From NCBI GenBank assembly GCA_963785245.1, contig CAWAUO010000006.1, positions 124,001-188,000 of the forward strand: 64,000 bases of DNA, given 5' to 3'. Below the pieces are notes generated by a model, which saw only the letters and a list, made by a program, of their open reading frames with translations, ran no database searches and was not told the origin of the DNA. Position numbers and translations under genes: made by a program. This DNA is from JAHEEL01 sp963785245 (lineage in GTDB: Bacteria > Actinomycetota > Acidimicrobiia > Spongiisociales > UBA5794). Positions 1 to 7,788 of this stretch are shown here, in pieces; position 1 is the first letter of the stretch, and each line of letters begins with the position of its first letter.

Positions 1-218
1 TTCTGATTCCAGTATTCGATCCGTGCCTCATGGCTCGTCATGAAGTCCTGGTAGAAGACCGGACGACGCGTATTCCACACACCCTTCGGCCCCCGATAGT
101 CGGGGATCCCGCTCGCCGTCGAGATGCCGGCGCCGGTGAAGACCAGAAGCCGCTGGGCGACCGTGAGAATCGACGACAGGCGAGCGATGCCTTCCGCCTG
201 GGCCACGGCCGTGCTCAT
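1..218 (-). CDS. Sir2-family NAD-dependent protein deacylase, N-terminal fragment
   Basis: The reading frame starts at ATG 218-216 and runs off the left edge after 72 codons. The visible part contains the Sir2 NAD-binding signature: residues near 29-33 read TGAGIS and are followed by SGIPDYRGP and a GVW motif, the classic N-terminal Rossmann motifs of sirtuins. Family members remove acyl groups from protein lysines with consumption of NAD+. The start overlaps the stop of the upstream membrane-protein gene by ATGA, so the two are probably translated together. The catalytic His and zinc-binding cysteines lie outside the window, so activity cannot be judged. Confidence 0.88.
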   Translation of the reverse strand, partial: MSTAVAQAEGIARLSSILTVAQRLLVFTGAGISTASGIPDYRGPKGVWNTRRPVFYQDFMTSHEARIEYWNQ

Positions 219-634
219 TGTGGCCCCTTGAGGACGTCGATGAACACGGCGGCGAACGCCACGGCGCTGATGCCGATCACGACGCGTCGCACCCAGATCA
301 GGCCGGACCACATCCCGTAGTCGTTGATCGCCTCGGCCAGTGGCGCCTCGCCATAGAGCAGCACGCGCAGCGCCATCTCGCCTCGCGTTCTGGCTCCGCC
401 GAATCGGCCGCCGCTGCCCTCGACCGCCTCGCCGGGATCGTCGATGGCGGCAGCCCGGGCCTGGATGGGCCGGACGAGCCAGACGAGCAGCCCGATGATG
501 ACCACGCCAACGAGCAGCACATACCAACTCTTGACGGCGAACAGCGCGATGAGGCCTGCAATCCAAACGACCCAGAGGCGGGTGAGGTCGACCAGGTAGG
601 AGCGCGCATCATCCTTGTCGGAGAACCAGTTCAC
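215..634 (-). CDS. Hypothetical membrane protein upstream of the sirtuin gene
   Basis: A 139-residue protein that I do not assign to a named family. It has two adjacent hydrophobic segments near residues 20-35 and 39-54 and a third near 117-132, with a polar Gly/Arg-rich loop between. It overlaps the sirtuin start by four bases (ATGA). The gap to sufC on the other side is about 60 bp, so it may be a distal member of the suf transcript. Function unknown. Confidence 0.7.
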   Translation of the reverse strand: MNWFSDKDDARSYLVDLTRLWVVWIAGLIALFAVKSWYVLLVGVVIIGLLVWLVRPIQARAAAIDDPGEAVEGSGGRFGGARTRGEMALRVLLYGEAPLAEAINDYGMWSGLIWVRRVVIGISAVAFAAVFIDVLKGPQ

Positions 635-695
635 AGACCGAGTCTACGTGCATGACCAGAGGCCAAGTGCGTCGCCGCCGCTCGGCAACGCGGGC

Positions 696-1412
696 CTACC
701 GGATCGTGGCGTATCCCTCGTCCTCGAGACGTTCCGCGATCTCGGGCCCGCCGGATTCGACGATTCGCCCGTCGACCATCACATGGACCTTGTCGGGATT
801 CATGTAGCGAAGGATGCGGCTGTAGTGCGTGATCACCAACACCCCGAGCGTCGGGCTTCGGAGCGCCTCGACCAGTTGGGCGACCTCGCGAACCGCATCG
901 ATGTCGAGACCGGAGTCGATCTCGTCGAGGATCGCCGCTTTCGGTGCGGCGACGGACAGCTGATACATCTCCGAGCGCTTCTTCTCGCCACCGGAGAGAC
1001 CGGCATTGATTGCTCGCTCCATGAAGCGGTCCATGTCGAGCAGACGACCCGCGTCGACGGCGCGTTCGCCTGCCGCTTCCGAGTCCGGGGCAACATCGAT
1101 CATCTCGACCACCAGATCGTTGAGCGAGACACCACGGACTTCGGTCGGATACTGGAAGGCCTCGAACAGTCCGGCACGGGCACGCTCGTGCACCGGCAGG
1201 CCCATCACCTCGACGCCTCCGACGAGCGCCGAACCGGCCGACTCGTAGTCGTCGTGACCCATCAGCACGTGGGTGAGCGTGGACTTTCCGGATCCGTTCG
1301 GGCCCATGAGGGCGTGAACTTCACCGAACGGGACCTCGAGGTTGATTCCCTTCAGAATCTCGAGGTCGCCGAGCCCGGCAGTCAGGTTCGTGATCTCCAA
1401 TGCATTCGACAT
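696..1412 (-). CDS. sufC: Fe-S cluster assembly ATPase SufC
   Basis: A 238-residue cytoplasmic ABC-type ATPase that drives the SufBCD scaffold in iron-sulfur cluster assembly. Visible motifs are Walker A GPNGSGKST near residues 37-45, signature LSGGEKKR near 139-146, Walker B with ILDEIDSGLD near 161-170 and the switch His in ITHYSR. The EKKR signature and DEIDSGLDIDA segment are typical of SufC rather than of transporter ATPases. The ATG at 1412 overlaps the preceding Rieske stop by one base (TGATG), indicating translational coupling. Length is normal. Confidence 0.97.
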   Translation of the reverse strand: MSNALEITNLTAGLGDLEILKGINLEVPFGEVHALMGPNGSGKSTLTHVLMGHDDYESAGSALVGGVEVMGLPVHERARAGLFEAFQYPTEVRGVSLNDLVVEMIDVAPDSEAAGERAVDAGRLLDMDRFMERAINAGLSGGEKKRSEMYQLSVAAPKAAILDEIDSGLDIDAVREVAQLVEALRSPTLGVLVITHYSRILRYMNPDKVHVMVDGRIVESGGPEIAERLEDEGYATIR

Positions 1413-1726
1413 CAGGACATGCCTCCGATAGTCAGGTACACGACACCGTCTTCGACGGTGACGGGGAACACGGGCACCGGCTTCGTTGCCGGGAGCGCGC
1501 CCGGCTCACCAGTGGTCAGATCGAACGGTGATCCGTGTCGTGGACACTCGACTTCCCCGCCGAAGAGGTCGCCTTCAGCGAGCGAGGCTTCCGCGTGGCT
1601 GCATCGGTCCCCGATGGCATGGACGGCGTCGCCGTTTCTGAACAGTGCGATCCGCTCTCCGTCGAGTTCGACGACGACACCGCGCCCGTCCGGCAAGTCG
1701 GCGATCGGTGCGATCCTGGTCCGCAT
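1412..1726 (-). CDS. Rieske-type [2Fe-2S] ferredoxin of the suf locus
   Basis: A 104-residue soluble Rieske protein. The cluster ligands are visible as C42-x-H44 in RCSHAEA and C61-x2-H64 in ECPRHGSPFD. The ATG at 1726 was chosen because it overlaps the sufD stop by one base (TGATG) and begins at the natural start of the domain; a longer open frame upstream lies entirely inside sufD. Small Rieske proteins between sufD and sufC are familiar in actinobacterial suf operons, where they are often called non-heme iron oxygenase ferredoxin subunits. An electron-delivery role in cluster assembly is plausible but unproven. Confidence 0.93.
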   Translation of the reverse strand: MRTRIAPIADLPDGRGVVVELDGERIALFRNGDAVHAIGDRCSHAEASLAEGDLFGGEVECPRHGSPFDLTTGEPGALPATKPVPVFPVTVEDGVVYLTIGGMS

Positions 1727-3009
1727 CACACCCTCCCCTCTTCCTGTGCGGTCTCGTACTTGCGATTGATCCACGTGCTCACTGCGGCCTTCAGCTCGGG
1801 ATGCGGGAGCTTGGCCAGCGCCTCTTCGAAAAACCCGCGCACCTGGAGACGGTCGGCACGTTCCGGAGCGAGGCCTCTGCTCATCAAGTAGTAGCGCTGT
1901 TCGACATCGAGCGGGCCGACAGTGGACCCGTGTCCGCACCGCACGTCGTTGGCGAGGATCTCCAGGTTCGGGACCGACTGGGCTGAGGCACCATCCGACA
2001 GGATGAGGTTGCGATTGGTCTGGAATGCTTCGGTCTTCTGACCGCTCTCCTCGATCCGTATCATGCCGGTGAACACGGATCTCGCGTCGTCCTCGACGGC
2101 GCCCTTGAGGAACATGTCGCTTCGGGTGTTCGTGCCAACGTGGCGGATGAAGTAGCGGTAGTCGAGCACCTGTTGCTGTTCGCCGAAGTAGGCGCCGACG
2201 ATGTTCGATGACGAGCCACGGCCTTCAAGTCCGACATCAAGGTGCAGGCGTGCCAGCTTGCCGCCAAGCCCGATCTCCCCGAACAGGAACCGGGCATCGG
2301 CCCCGACCGCCGAACGGAGATACCCGATCGAACGGTCCCCGTACCCGAGGTTCTGCACAAGGCTCAGTGAGACGCGCGCTCCGTCACCGACCAACGCCGA
2401 GAACTGCGGCACGACAAGGGCTTCGGAGTCATCGTGAGACCGGAGATGGACGATCACGGAGACGTCGGCATGTTCCTCGGCCGCGATGACGATCGCAGGG
2501 AACGAAACCGACCCAATGGCCCCCGGCTGCACGTCGATCGAGACCACCGATGGAGCGACGGCCGACGGGCCGGCGTGGATGAATACGCCCTCGCCCCCGA
2601 AGGCCCCGGCCGCCGCAGCAAAGATGTCGTCGTCTGGTGACACGCCGACCCGATCGATGATCTCGCCCACGACGTCCGAACGCTCAGCCGCCGCGCGCCG
2701 CAGCGACATGGCGGTGAAGTCGTCAGAGATGTAATCGACCCCCGACAGCGTGTTCCCAATCAGCGAGAAGGTGATCGAGTCGGTCAACTGGTCCAGAAGC
2801 GGATCGTCGCCGAGGTCAAACCCTCCACCGGTCGCCGGAGAGAGGTCTTTCAGGTCGAATCCGAGATCGACGTATCGCCAGATCTCATCGGTTTGGGTCG
2901 GCATGCCACCGCCCGCAAACGATTCAAGTGCGTTCGCACGCAGGGCAGATCGCCACTGCGGATCGAGTTCGCCTGCGGCCGCCGAGGCGGCAAGATCAAG
3001 GTTGGACAA
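1726..3009 (-). CDS. sufD: Fe-S cluster assembly protein SufD
   Basis: A 427-residue SufD, the partner of SufB in the SufBC2D scaffold. The N-terminal TDEIWRYVDL motif and the C-terminal GHGSTVGPLDVEQRYYLMSRG segment, with the conserved His of GHG, are diagnostic of the SufB/SufD beta-helix family. The predicted start is TTG at 3009-3007, preceded by GAGGA seven bases upstream; no ATG fits better. It is the first gene of sufD-Rieske-sufC, which are joined by one-base TGATG overlaps. SufB is not adjacent but lies about 4.8 kb away, which is unusual. Confidence 0.95.
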   Translation of the reverse strand: MSNLDLAASAAAGELDPQWRSALRANALESFAGGGMPTQTDEIWRYVDLGFDLKDLSPATGGGFDLGDDPLLDQLTDSITFSLIGNTLSGVDYISDDFTAMSLRRAAAERSDVVGEIIDRVGVSPDDDIFAAAAGAFGGEGVFIHAGPSAVAPSVVSIDVQPGAIGSVSFPAIVIAAEEHADVSVIVHLRSHDDSEALVVPQFSALVGDGARVSLSLVQNLGYGDRSIGYLRSAVGADARFLFGEIGLGGKLARLHLDVGLEGRGSSSNIVGAYFGEQQQVLDYRYFIRHVGTNTRSDMFLKGAVEDDARSVFTGMIRIEESGQKTEAFQTNRNLILSDGASAQSVPNLEILANDVRCGHGSTVGPLDVEQRYYLMSRGLAPERADRLQVRGFFEEALAKLPHPELKAAVSTWINRKYETAQEEGRV

Positions 3010-3039
3010 GGGATGTTCCTCAGCTCGAGAGCGGACGTG

Positions 3040-3045
3040 AGACTA
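3040..3045 (-). promoter_or_regulatory. Candidate -10 element of sufD
   Basis: On the minus strand this reads TAGTCT, about 30 bp upstream of the sufD TTG start, leaving a short leader that contains the GAGGA ribosome-binding site. No convincing -35 was found. The rest of the 160-bp divergent spacer to the M23 gene shows only unremarkable GATATC and TATATGG stretches. Confidence 0.4.
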
Positions 3046-3169
3046 CCGAGGCGCGTCCCCCTATATGGTCGCGATATCTGGGGTTCGTACCTAGCGTTTC
3101 ACCTTCGAGCTACCAGAGAACGGGTGCCGCAGGTCAGGATCGCGGCCGCCCGACGGAAGGAGCAACCCT

Positions 3170-3778
3170 ATGAGCATTGCCGTGCGACGCATCGCGCTCG
3201 GAGCAATCGCGGCCGCCGTGGTGGCGGCAGCGGTTGTGCTGCCGACTCCACCCGGACACGCCATCGTGCCGGATGCATCTACGGACTTCGTCGTCAAGGC
3301 ATTTCCCCACGAGACGACAACCGTCGTATTCTCCGATTCGTGGGGCGCCCGGCGCTCCGGCGGACGGAGCCACGCAGGTACCGACATCATGAGCCCCAAA
3401 GGCACGTGGATCGTGGCCGTCGAAGACGGGATCGTTGAGCGACTCGACTGGAACCAGATGTCGGGGTGGAACATCATGGTCCGCCACGCCGACGGATGGA
3501 CGAGCCACTACCTGCACCTCAACAATGACACCACCGGCACCGACGACGGGGAAGGCGGACCGGACGCCGCGTTCGCCGAGGGCCTCGAGGTGGGGAGCTT
3601 CGTCAAGGCCGGCGAGGTAATCGGCTTCGTTGGCGACTCCGGGAATGCCGAACACACTGGTTCCCACACCCACTTCGAACTCCACATCGATGGAGCAAAG
3701 GTCGACCCGTACCCGTACCTCGTCGCGGCGATGGAGCGCAAGCTCCGGGAGTCCGAGGTCCGACGCGCCCTGCAGTAG
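3170..3778 (+). CDS. M23-family (LytM) metallopeptidase, secreted
   Basis: A 202-residue exported peptidoglycan-type endopeptidase. Residues 1-31 form a signal peptide with a long Ala/Val core ending near GHA. The LytM zinc-site pattern is intact: H68 and D72 in SHAGTDI, and H166-T-H168 in HTHFELH. The fold starts right after the signal peptide, so this is a one-domain enzyme. A GGAG ribosome-binding site precedes the ATG. It is divergent from sufD and convergent with the uracil-DNA glycosylase gene. A second, unrelated-looking M23 lipoprotein lies at 54386-55000. Confidence 0.9.
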   Translation: MSIAVRRIALGAIAAAVVAAAVVLPTPPGHAIVPDASTDFVVKAFPHETTTVVFSDSWGARRSGGRSHAGTDIMSPKGTWIVAVEDGIVERLDWNQMSGWNIMVRHADGWTSHYLHLNNDTTGTDDGEGGPDAAFAEGLEVGSFVKAGEVIGFVGDSGNAEHTGSHTHFELHIDGAKVDPYPYLVAAMERKLRESEVRRALQ

Positions 3779-3806
3779 ATACGAGGACGGCGCCTTCCAC
3801 CCTCCA

Positions 3807-3830
3807 ATTCCTCTCCCTAGGGCGAGGAAT
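3807..3830. terminator. Palindromic hairpin between convergent genes
   Basis: Arms ATTCCTC (3807-3813) and GAGGAAT (3824-3830) surround the inner palindrome CCCTAGGG (3815-3822). The 24-bp unit sits exactly between the stop codons of the M23 gene and of the minus-strand uracil-DNA glycosylase gene, so it could act in both directions. There is no strong T-tract, so intrinsic termination is only possible. Confidence 0.5.
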
Positions 3831-3832
3831 GC

Positions 3833-4522
3833 CTAGAGATCGCTGAGGGCGCGGGCTCGGGCGAAGACGGTGTCCAGCATGTCCTCGGTAAGGCGGCCGG
3901 TGAAGGTGTTCTGCTGGCTCACATGGAAGCTCGCGAGCACCACGGGACCGTCGGGGATGGCCACTTCGAGGCCGTGGGCGAATGTCGGGCGTGGCCTCGG
4001 CAATGCGAAGCCGCGGCCGCCGAGGTACCGCCAGATCGACCGATAGGCGAACTCGCCGAGGGCAATCAGCACGTCCGGTTCGAGGATCTCGAGTTCGCGA
4101 TCGAACCACGGCGCGCAGGCATCACGCTCCTCGACCGATGGTCGGTTCGCCGGAGGCGCACACCGCACCGGTGCCGTCACCCACGCCCCCGTCACCACCA
4201 GGCCGTCATCGCGACTCGTCGATTCGGCCTGACTCGCGAAGCCGGCCCGCCACATCGCGCGATAGAGCCAGTCGCCGCTCCGATCACCCGTGAACATCCG
4301 TCCGGTCCGATTCGCGCCATGCGCAGCCGGTGCGAGGCCCACCACAGCGACCCGGGCCACGGGATCACCGAAGCCCGGAACGGGGCGGCCCCAGTACTCC
4401 TCGTCGGCGAACGCCGCCCGCTTCTCGACCGCGACCCGCTCTCGCCACTCGACCAGGCGCGGACACCGGTGGCAAGCCGTGATCTCCGCCGCCAGTTCCG
4501 AGAGCGTCTCCGCAGGAGTCAT
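3833..4522 (-). CDS. udgB: Uracil-DNA glycosylase, family 5 (UdgB type)
   Basis: A 229-residue iron-sulfur DNA glycosylase that removes uracil and related deaminated bases during base excision repair. Four cysteines suited to a [4Fe-4S] cluster are visible at about 17, 20, 121 and 136. Motif A reads GLAPAAHGANRTGRMFTGD, where the active-site Asp of family 4 is replaced by Ala, and the C-terminal motif is HVSQQNTFTGRL; both are typical of family 5. The start at 4522 gives a four-base ATGA overlap with the upstream lipoprotein gene; longer frames upstream lie inside that gene. Confidence 0.93.
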   Translation of the reverse strand: MTPAETLSELAAEITACHRCPRLVEWRERVAVEKRAAFADEEYWGRPVPGFGDPVARVAVVGLAPAAHGANRTGRMFTGDRSGDWLYRAMWRAGFASQAESTSRDDGLVVTGAWVTAPVRCAPPANRPSVEERDACAPWFDRELEILEPDVLIALGEFAYRSIWRYLGGRGFALPRPRPTFAHGLEVAIPDGPVVLASFHVSQQNTFTGRLTEDMLDTVFARARALSDL

Positions 4523-6018
4523 TGTGGTGGAAGCAGACCTTCGGGATACGCGGCACTGTTCGACCAGAGCATCCACCCGTTCGCCCGGTCGTCGGCGCGG
4601 AGCTGAATCCCGCGCGCCTCGCGTTCGGACACCGCCCACGTCTGAATCCATGGCCGGTAGTAGGCGAAACCCTCGAGGCGGGTGTTGCCGCTCACCAATG
4701 CCGAGTCGACGATGTCTGCCGCATGATCGTTCGGGTTGCTGTAGCCCTTCCAACCCGATCCATAGTTCGTCGAGTACAACATCGGGCTCAGAACGTCGAT
4801 CGATCGGGACAGGAGCCCGGGTCGTTGCCCGACACCCTCGTCGGTCCCGGACTCGAGGATGATGCCGAGCACGCTGGCTCCAACGGCGCAGCGGGGGTTC
4901 AGCACCGTGTAGGCCCGCTTCAAGAAAGCCAAGATCGATCCGACCCGGACCTCCTCGGTGTACTCGTCATCGAACACCGCCGTCGAGATATCGCCTCCGA
5001 ATGGGAACGATGCGAAGTCGAACTGGATCTCGTCGAATCCGGCCTCGCATGCTTCTTCGGCAAGGGCGACGGGATACTCGTACGAGACGGGGTCGGTTGG
5101 GTCCATCCAGGCATCCCCATTTCGCGTTCTCCAGAGATCGCCACCTCCGATGGCCAACACAGCGTGGTCGGGCTCGATCGTCGCCATCGGCGTGTCCTGG
5201 AAGGCAACCACACGGGCGATCTTGTAGAGCCCGTGCTCGTCCATGTCGGAAACGACGTCCGGTAGCACGTACTGGAGCGTCACCGCGGACGCTTCGTGGG
5301 CCCGATCCACCTCGGTGTCGTGAAACACGGTGCCGTACTCGTCCTTGATGTCCACCACAAAGGCATTCACACCCGAAGTGTCGGCGAGGGTGAGCAGCTC
5401 CCTCCAGTGTTCCGGATCTCCTGCCGCGGCACCGACACGGATGCCGTGGACCTCGATTGGCTCCATGGTCGTATCGACCTCCGTCTGAACGCCGTCCCAC
5501 GACACGGTCGAGTCGGCCCACGCCGGTCTCGAGAGCTGGAGATCTCCCGGTTCCGCTCGGACGATCTCAAACCGACCGTCGTCGTTCGTGGTGTCTTGGC
5601 CACTGCCGAGCCGGACATCGACGCCGGGAAGGGCAACTCCCCGGTGCGTCGAGACTCGTCCGGACAACACGATCGGCTCGAGCCGGATCTCGATACGATC
5701 GTCGCGGGGCGGTTCCTCCAGGTCGACGCGCTGCGGCTCGAATCCGGGTGCGAAGACCTCAACGGCGGTCGCGTGCTCCGGCCAGACGAATACCGGCTCG
5801 CCCTCGTCGGTCACGATCACCGCGGCACCATCGATATCGATCTCAGCCTCGATGGTGCTCAGGTCGTCGCCGGCGAGGACCAGCACCACGATCGTCGGCG
5901 GCCCGACCTCGGGTGGCCGGAGAGCGGACGCGTCGAGTGGAGCCGGGCTGGTACAGCCGGCGGCGATGATGGAGATGATCCCCAGAGCGAGCGGCGCGAT
6001 GCGCGTGAGATGGGTCAT
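4519..6018 (-). CDS. Lipoprotein with carboxypeptidase-regulatory-like and DUF4015 glycoside-hydrolase-like domains
   Basis: A 499-residue exported protein. The chosen ATG at 6018 gives a compact lipoprotein signal ending IISIIAAGC, with the lipidated Cys near residue 22; an in-frame ATG at 6060 would add 14 residues. A beta-sandwich region around residues 125-175 (SGRVSTHRGVALPGVDV, then TNDDGRFEI) looks like a carboxypeptidase regulatory domain. The C-terminal half begins GVNAFVVDIKDEYGTV and contains EIQFDFASFPF and DVLSPMLYSTNYGSGW, matching the putative glycoside hydrolase family DUF4015 (COG1306), a TIM-barrel group of unknown substrate. It overlaps udgB by ATGA. Confidence 0.88.
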   Translation of the reverse strand: MTHLTRIAPLALGIISIIAAGCTSPAPLDASALRPPEVGPPTIVVLVLAGDDLSTIEAEIDIDGAAVIVTDEGEPVFVWPEHATAVEVFAPGFEPQRVDLEEPPRDDRIEIRLEPIVLSGRVSTHRGVALPGVDVRLGSGQDTTNDDGRFEIVRAEPGDLQLSRPAWADSTVSWDGVQTEVDTTMEPIEVHGIRVGAAAGDPEHWRELLTLADTSGVNAFVVDIKDEYGTVFHDTEVDRAHEASAVTLQYVLPDVVSDMDEHGLYKIARVVAFQDTPMATIEPDHAVLAIGGGDLWRTRNGDAWMDPTDPVSYEYPVALAEEACEAGFDEIQFDFASFPFGGDISTAVFDDEYTEEVRVGSILAFLKRAYTVLNPRCAVGASVLGIILESGTDEGVGQRPGLLSRSIDVLSPMLYSTNYGSGWKGYSNPNDHAADIVDSALVSGNTRLEGFAYYRPWIQTWAVSEREARGIQLRADDRANGWMLWSNSAAYPEGLLPPQ

Positions 6019-6120
6019 GGCGGGGTGTCTGAGGAGAAAGCGTAATGATCCATTGCTCATGGCGCGCATGCGTGATAGCTTCGAGGAGATATCACCGAAC
6101 GGTGGAGGGGGGCGGAGACT

Positions 6121-7050
6121 ATGGCGGGACGGCGAAACGACTCTGCAGCCGCGGATGCCGTTGGGCGCTATCTCGGTCAAGTATCCGACCACGGACTCCT
6201 CGAAGCCGAAGACGAGGTTCGACTCGCACGCTCGATCGAGGCAGGCAGAAAGGCCCAACAGCTCCTCGATTCGGGCGATCCGATCGCAGCCGCCGAACGA
6301 GCATCGCTCTATCGCACCGTCGAGGCCGCAGATGAGGCGAAGGCGGTCTTCATCCGCTCGAATCTCCGTCTTGTTGTCTCCATCGCCAAGCGATACACCG
6401 GGCGCGGTCTCGACCTGCTCGACCTGATCCAGGAGGGCAACCTCGGCCTGATCCGCGCCGTCGAGAAGTTCGATTGGCGCAAGGGCTTCAAGTTCTCGAC
6501 GTACGCAACCTGGTGGATCCGCCAGTCGATCACCCGCGGACTCGGGAACCAGGGCAGGACGATCCGGCTCCCCGTCCACATGGTCGACGTAGTGCGCACG
6601 GTCCAAGAGACCGAACTCACCCTGCAGGAGCAGTACCGGAGGCAGCCAACGATCGCCGAGATCGCCGAAGTCAGCGGCCTCGACGAAGAGCGGATCGAGA
6701 TCGCCCGCTCAACACCGGGCGACACCGTCTCGCTCGATCGCCCGGTCGGTGAGGACGGCGATGCCCAACTCGGGGACTTCGTCGAAGACGACCGTACACC
6801 CGACCCTTTCACGGTCGTGGCTGAAGTGGCCCGCTGTGAAGAGGTGTCGAAGGCCCTCGGCGCGCTCGACGAGCGAGAGTGCAAGGTCCTCGTGCTGCGG
6901 TACGGCATCGGCGGCAACCCGCCTCGCACGCTGTCGGACGTCGGCAGTGAACTCGGCATCACCCGGGAGCGCGTCCGTCAGATCGAGAACCGAGCCCTCG
7001 GAAAACTCCGCCACCCCAGCGCTATCTACGATCTCAGAAGCCTGCTGTAG
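6121..7050 (+). CDS. RNA polymerase sigma-70 factor, RpoD-like (group 1/2)
   Basis: A 309-residue sigma factor. Region 1.2 spans about residues 12-42 (AVGRYLGQVSDHGLL), region 2 contains NLRLVVSIAKRYTGRG, DLIQEGNLGLIRAVEKF and the melting motif FSTYATWWIRQSI, region 3 follows, and region 4 ends with the helix-turn-helix ITRERVRQIENRALGKLR. There is no region 1.1 and no long non-conserved insert. It could be the principal sigma or a group 2 factor such as SigB; one window cannot decide. A strong GGAGGGGGG tract precedes the ATG, and a TAGCTT box at 6076-6081 may be its -10. It is divergent from the DUF4015 lipoprotein. Confidence 0.95.
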   Translation: MAGRRNDSAAADAVGRYLGQVSDHGLLEAEDEVRLARSIEAGRKAQQLLDSGDPIAAAERASLYRTVEAADEAKAVFIRSNLRLVVSIAKRYTGRGLDLLDLIQEGNLGLIRAVEKFDWRKGFKFSTYATWWIRQSITRGLGNQGRTIRLPVHMVDVVRTVQETELTLQEQYRRQPTIAEIAEVSGLDEERIEIARSTPGDTVSLDRPVGEDGDAQLGDFVEDDRTPDPFTVVAEVARCEEVSKALGALDERECKVLVLRYGIGGNPPRTLSDVGSELGITRERVRQIENRALGKLRHPSAIYDLRSLL

Positions 7051-7053
7051 CGA

Positions 7054-7074
7054 GTCGCCGGTCGTCAGTCGCCA
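7054..7074 (+). repeat. Heptamer tandem repeat, three units of GTCGCCR type
   Basis: Three consecutive 7-mers, GTCGCCG GTCGTCA GTCGCCA, fill the 26-bp spacer between the convergent sigma-factor and nucS stop codons. The same 7-bp unit recurs at 29465, 33054, 46166 and 11485, always just after a stop codon. Confidence 0.7.
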
Positions 7075-7076
7075 GA

Positions 7077-7736
7077 TCAGAACAGCCGCAACATGTCCGT
7101 GTCCGCGCCCCGGAGAATCTCGTAGTCCACTTCGGTCCACCCGATGCCGCGATCGGTGGCCAGGGTCCTGGCCTGCGGCTTCACGGCCTGGGCTACGAGG
7201 AGACCACGCACCGGCGCCAACCGTTCGTCGCGGTTGAGGAACTCGAGGTACCGGGTGAGTTGCTCCACACCGTCGATCTCCCCCCGCCGCTTCACCTCGA
7301 CGGCGACCGTCGCTCCGGAGGCGTCCCGACACAGCAGATCAACGGGGCCGATCGGCGTCGGATACTCCCTACGGATGAGCGAGAGGCCGTCCTCGATCGC
7401 CTCCGGCTGTTCCGCGAGCAGACGCTGCAGTTCGAGTTCCACCCCATCCTTCTGCAGACCGGGGTCCTCCCCCATCTCGACGACGGTGTCCAGGTGAATC
7501 TCATGCAGGTCGATCGTCAGTTCCTCTTGCTTGCCGTTCGTGACGAACCAGCGTCCGTCCTCTTCGACGAGGTGGTTCGGTGCGTTCATCCAGTTGAGCG
7601 GCTTGTAGGCCCCGGCTTCAGCGTGGATGAGGAGCGAACCGTCGGCCTTGATGAGGATCAGCCGGGTCGCACGCGGCAAGTGGGCCGAGAGACGGCCGAC
7701 GTAGTTCACGGTGCAATCTGCAACGACGATGCGCAT
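7077..7736 (-). CDS. nucS: Mismatch-specific endonuclease NucS (EndoMS)
   Basis: A 219-residue homologue of the archaeal/actinobacterial NucS nuclease, which cuts both strands at G-T, G-G and T-T mismatches and replaces MutS/MutL in most Actinobacteria. The N-terminal DNA-binding domain covers about residues 1-110. The RecB-like nuclease core shows GPVDLLCRD, VAVEVKRRGEIDGVEQLTRY and the preceding conserved Glu. The C terminus ends MLRLF, the position of the sliding-clamp-binding tail. Its presence supports an actinobacterial origin. The ATG at 7736 has no ribosome-binding site but a TACGCT box nine bases upstream. Confidence 0.95.
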   Translation of the reverse strand: MRIVVADCTVNYVGRLSAHLPRATRLILIKADGSLLIHAEAGAYKPLNWMNAPNHLVEEDGRWFVTNGKQEELTIDLHEIHLDTVVEMGEDPGLQKDGVELELQRLLAEQPEAIEDGLSLIRREYPTPIGPVDLLCRDASGATVAVEVKRRGEIDGVEQLTRYLEFLNRDERLAPVRGLLVAQAVKPQARTLATDRGIGWTEVDYEILRGADTDMLRLF

Positions 7737-7745
7737 GGATCAGTG

Positions 7746-7751
7746 AGCGTA
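7746..7751 (-). promoter_or_regulatory. Candidate -10 of nucS
   Basis: TACGCT on the minus strand, nine bases before the nucS ATG, with no ribosome-binding site between. This fits a leaderless or near-leaderless transcript. Confidence 0.45.
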
Positions 7752-7788
7752 GACCGTTCGCGCACGCCGCGGCTGGCGAGATCGGCGG

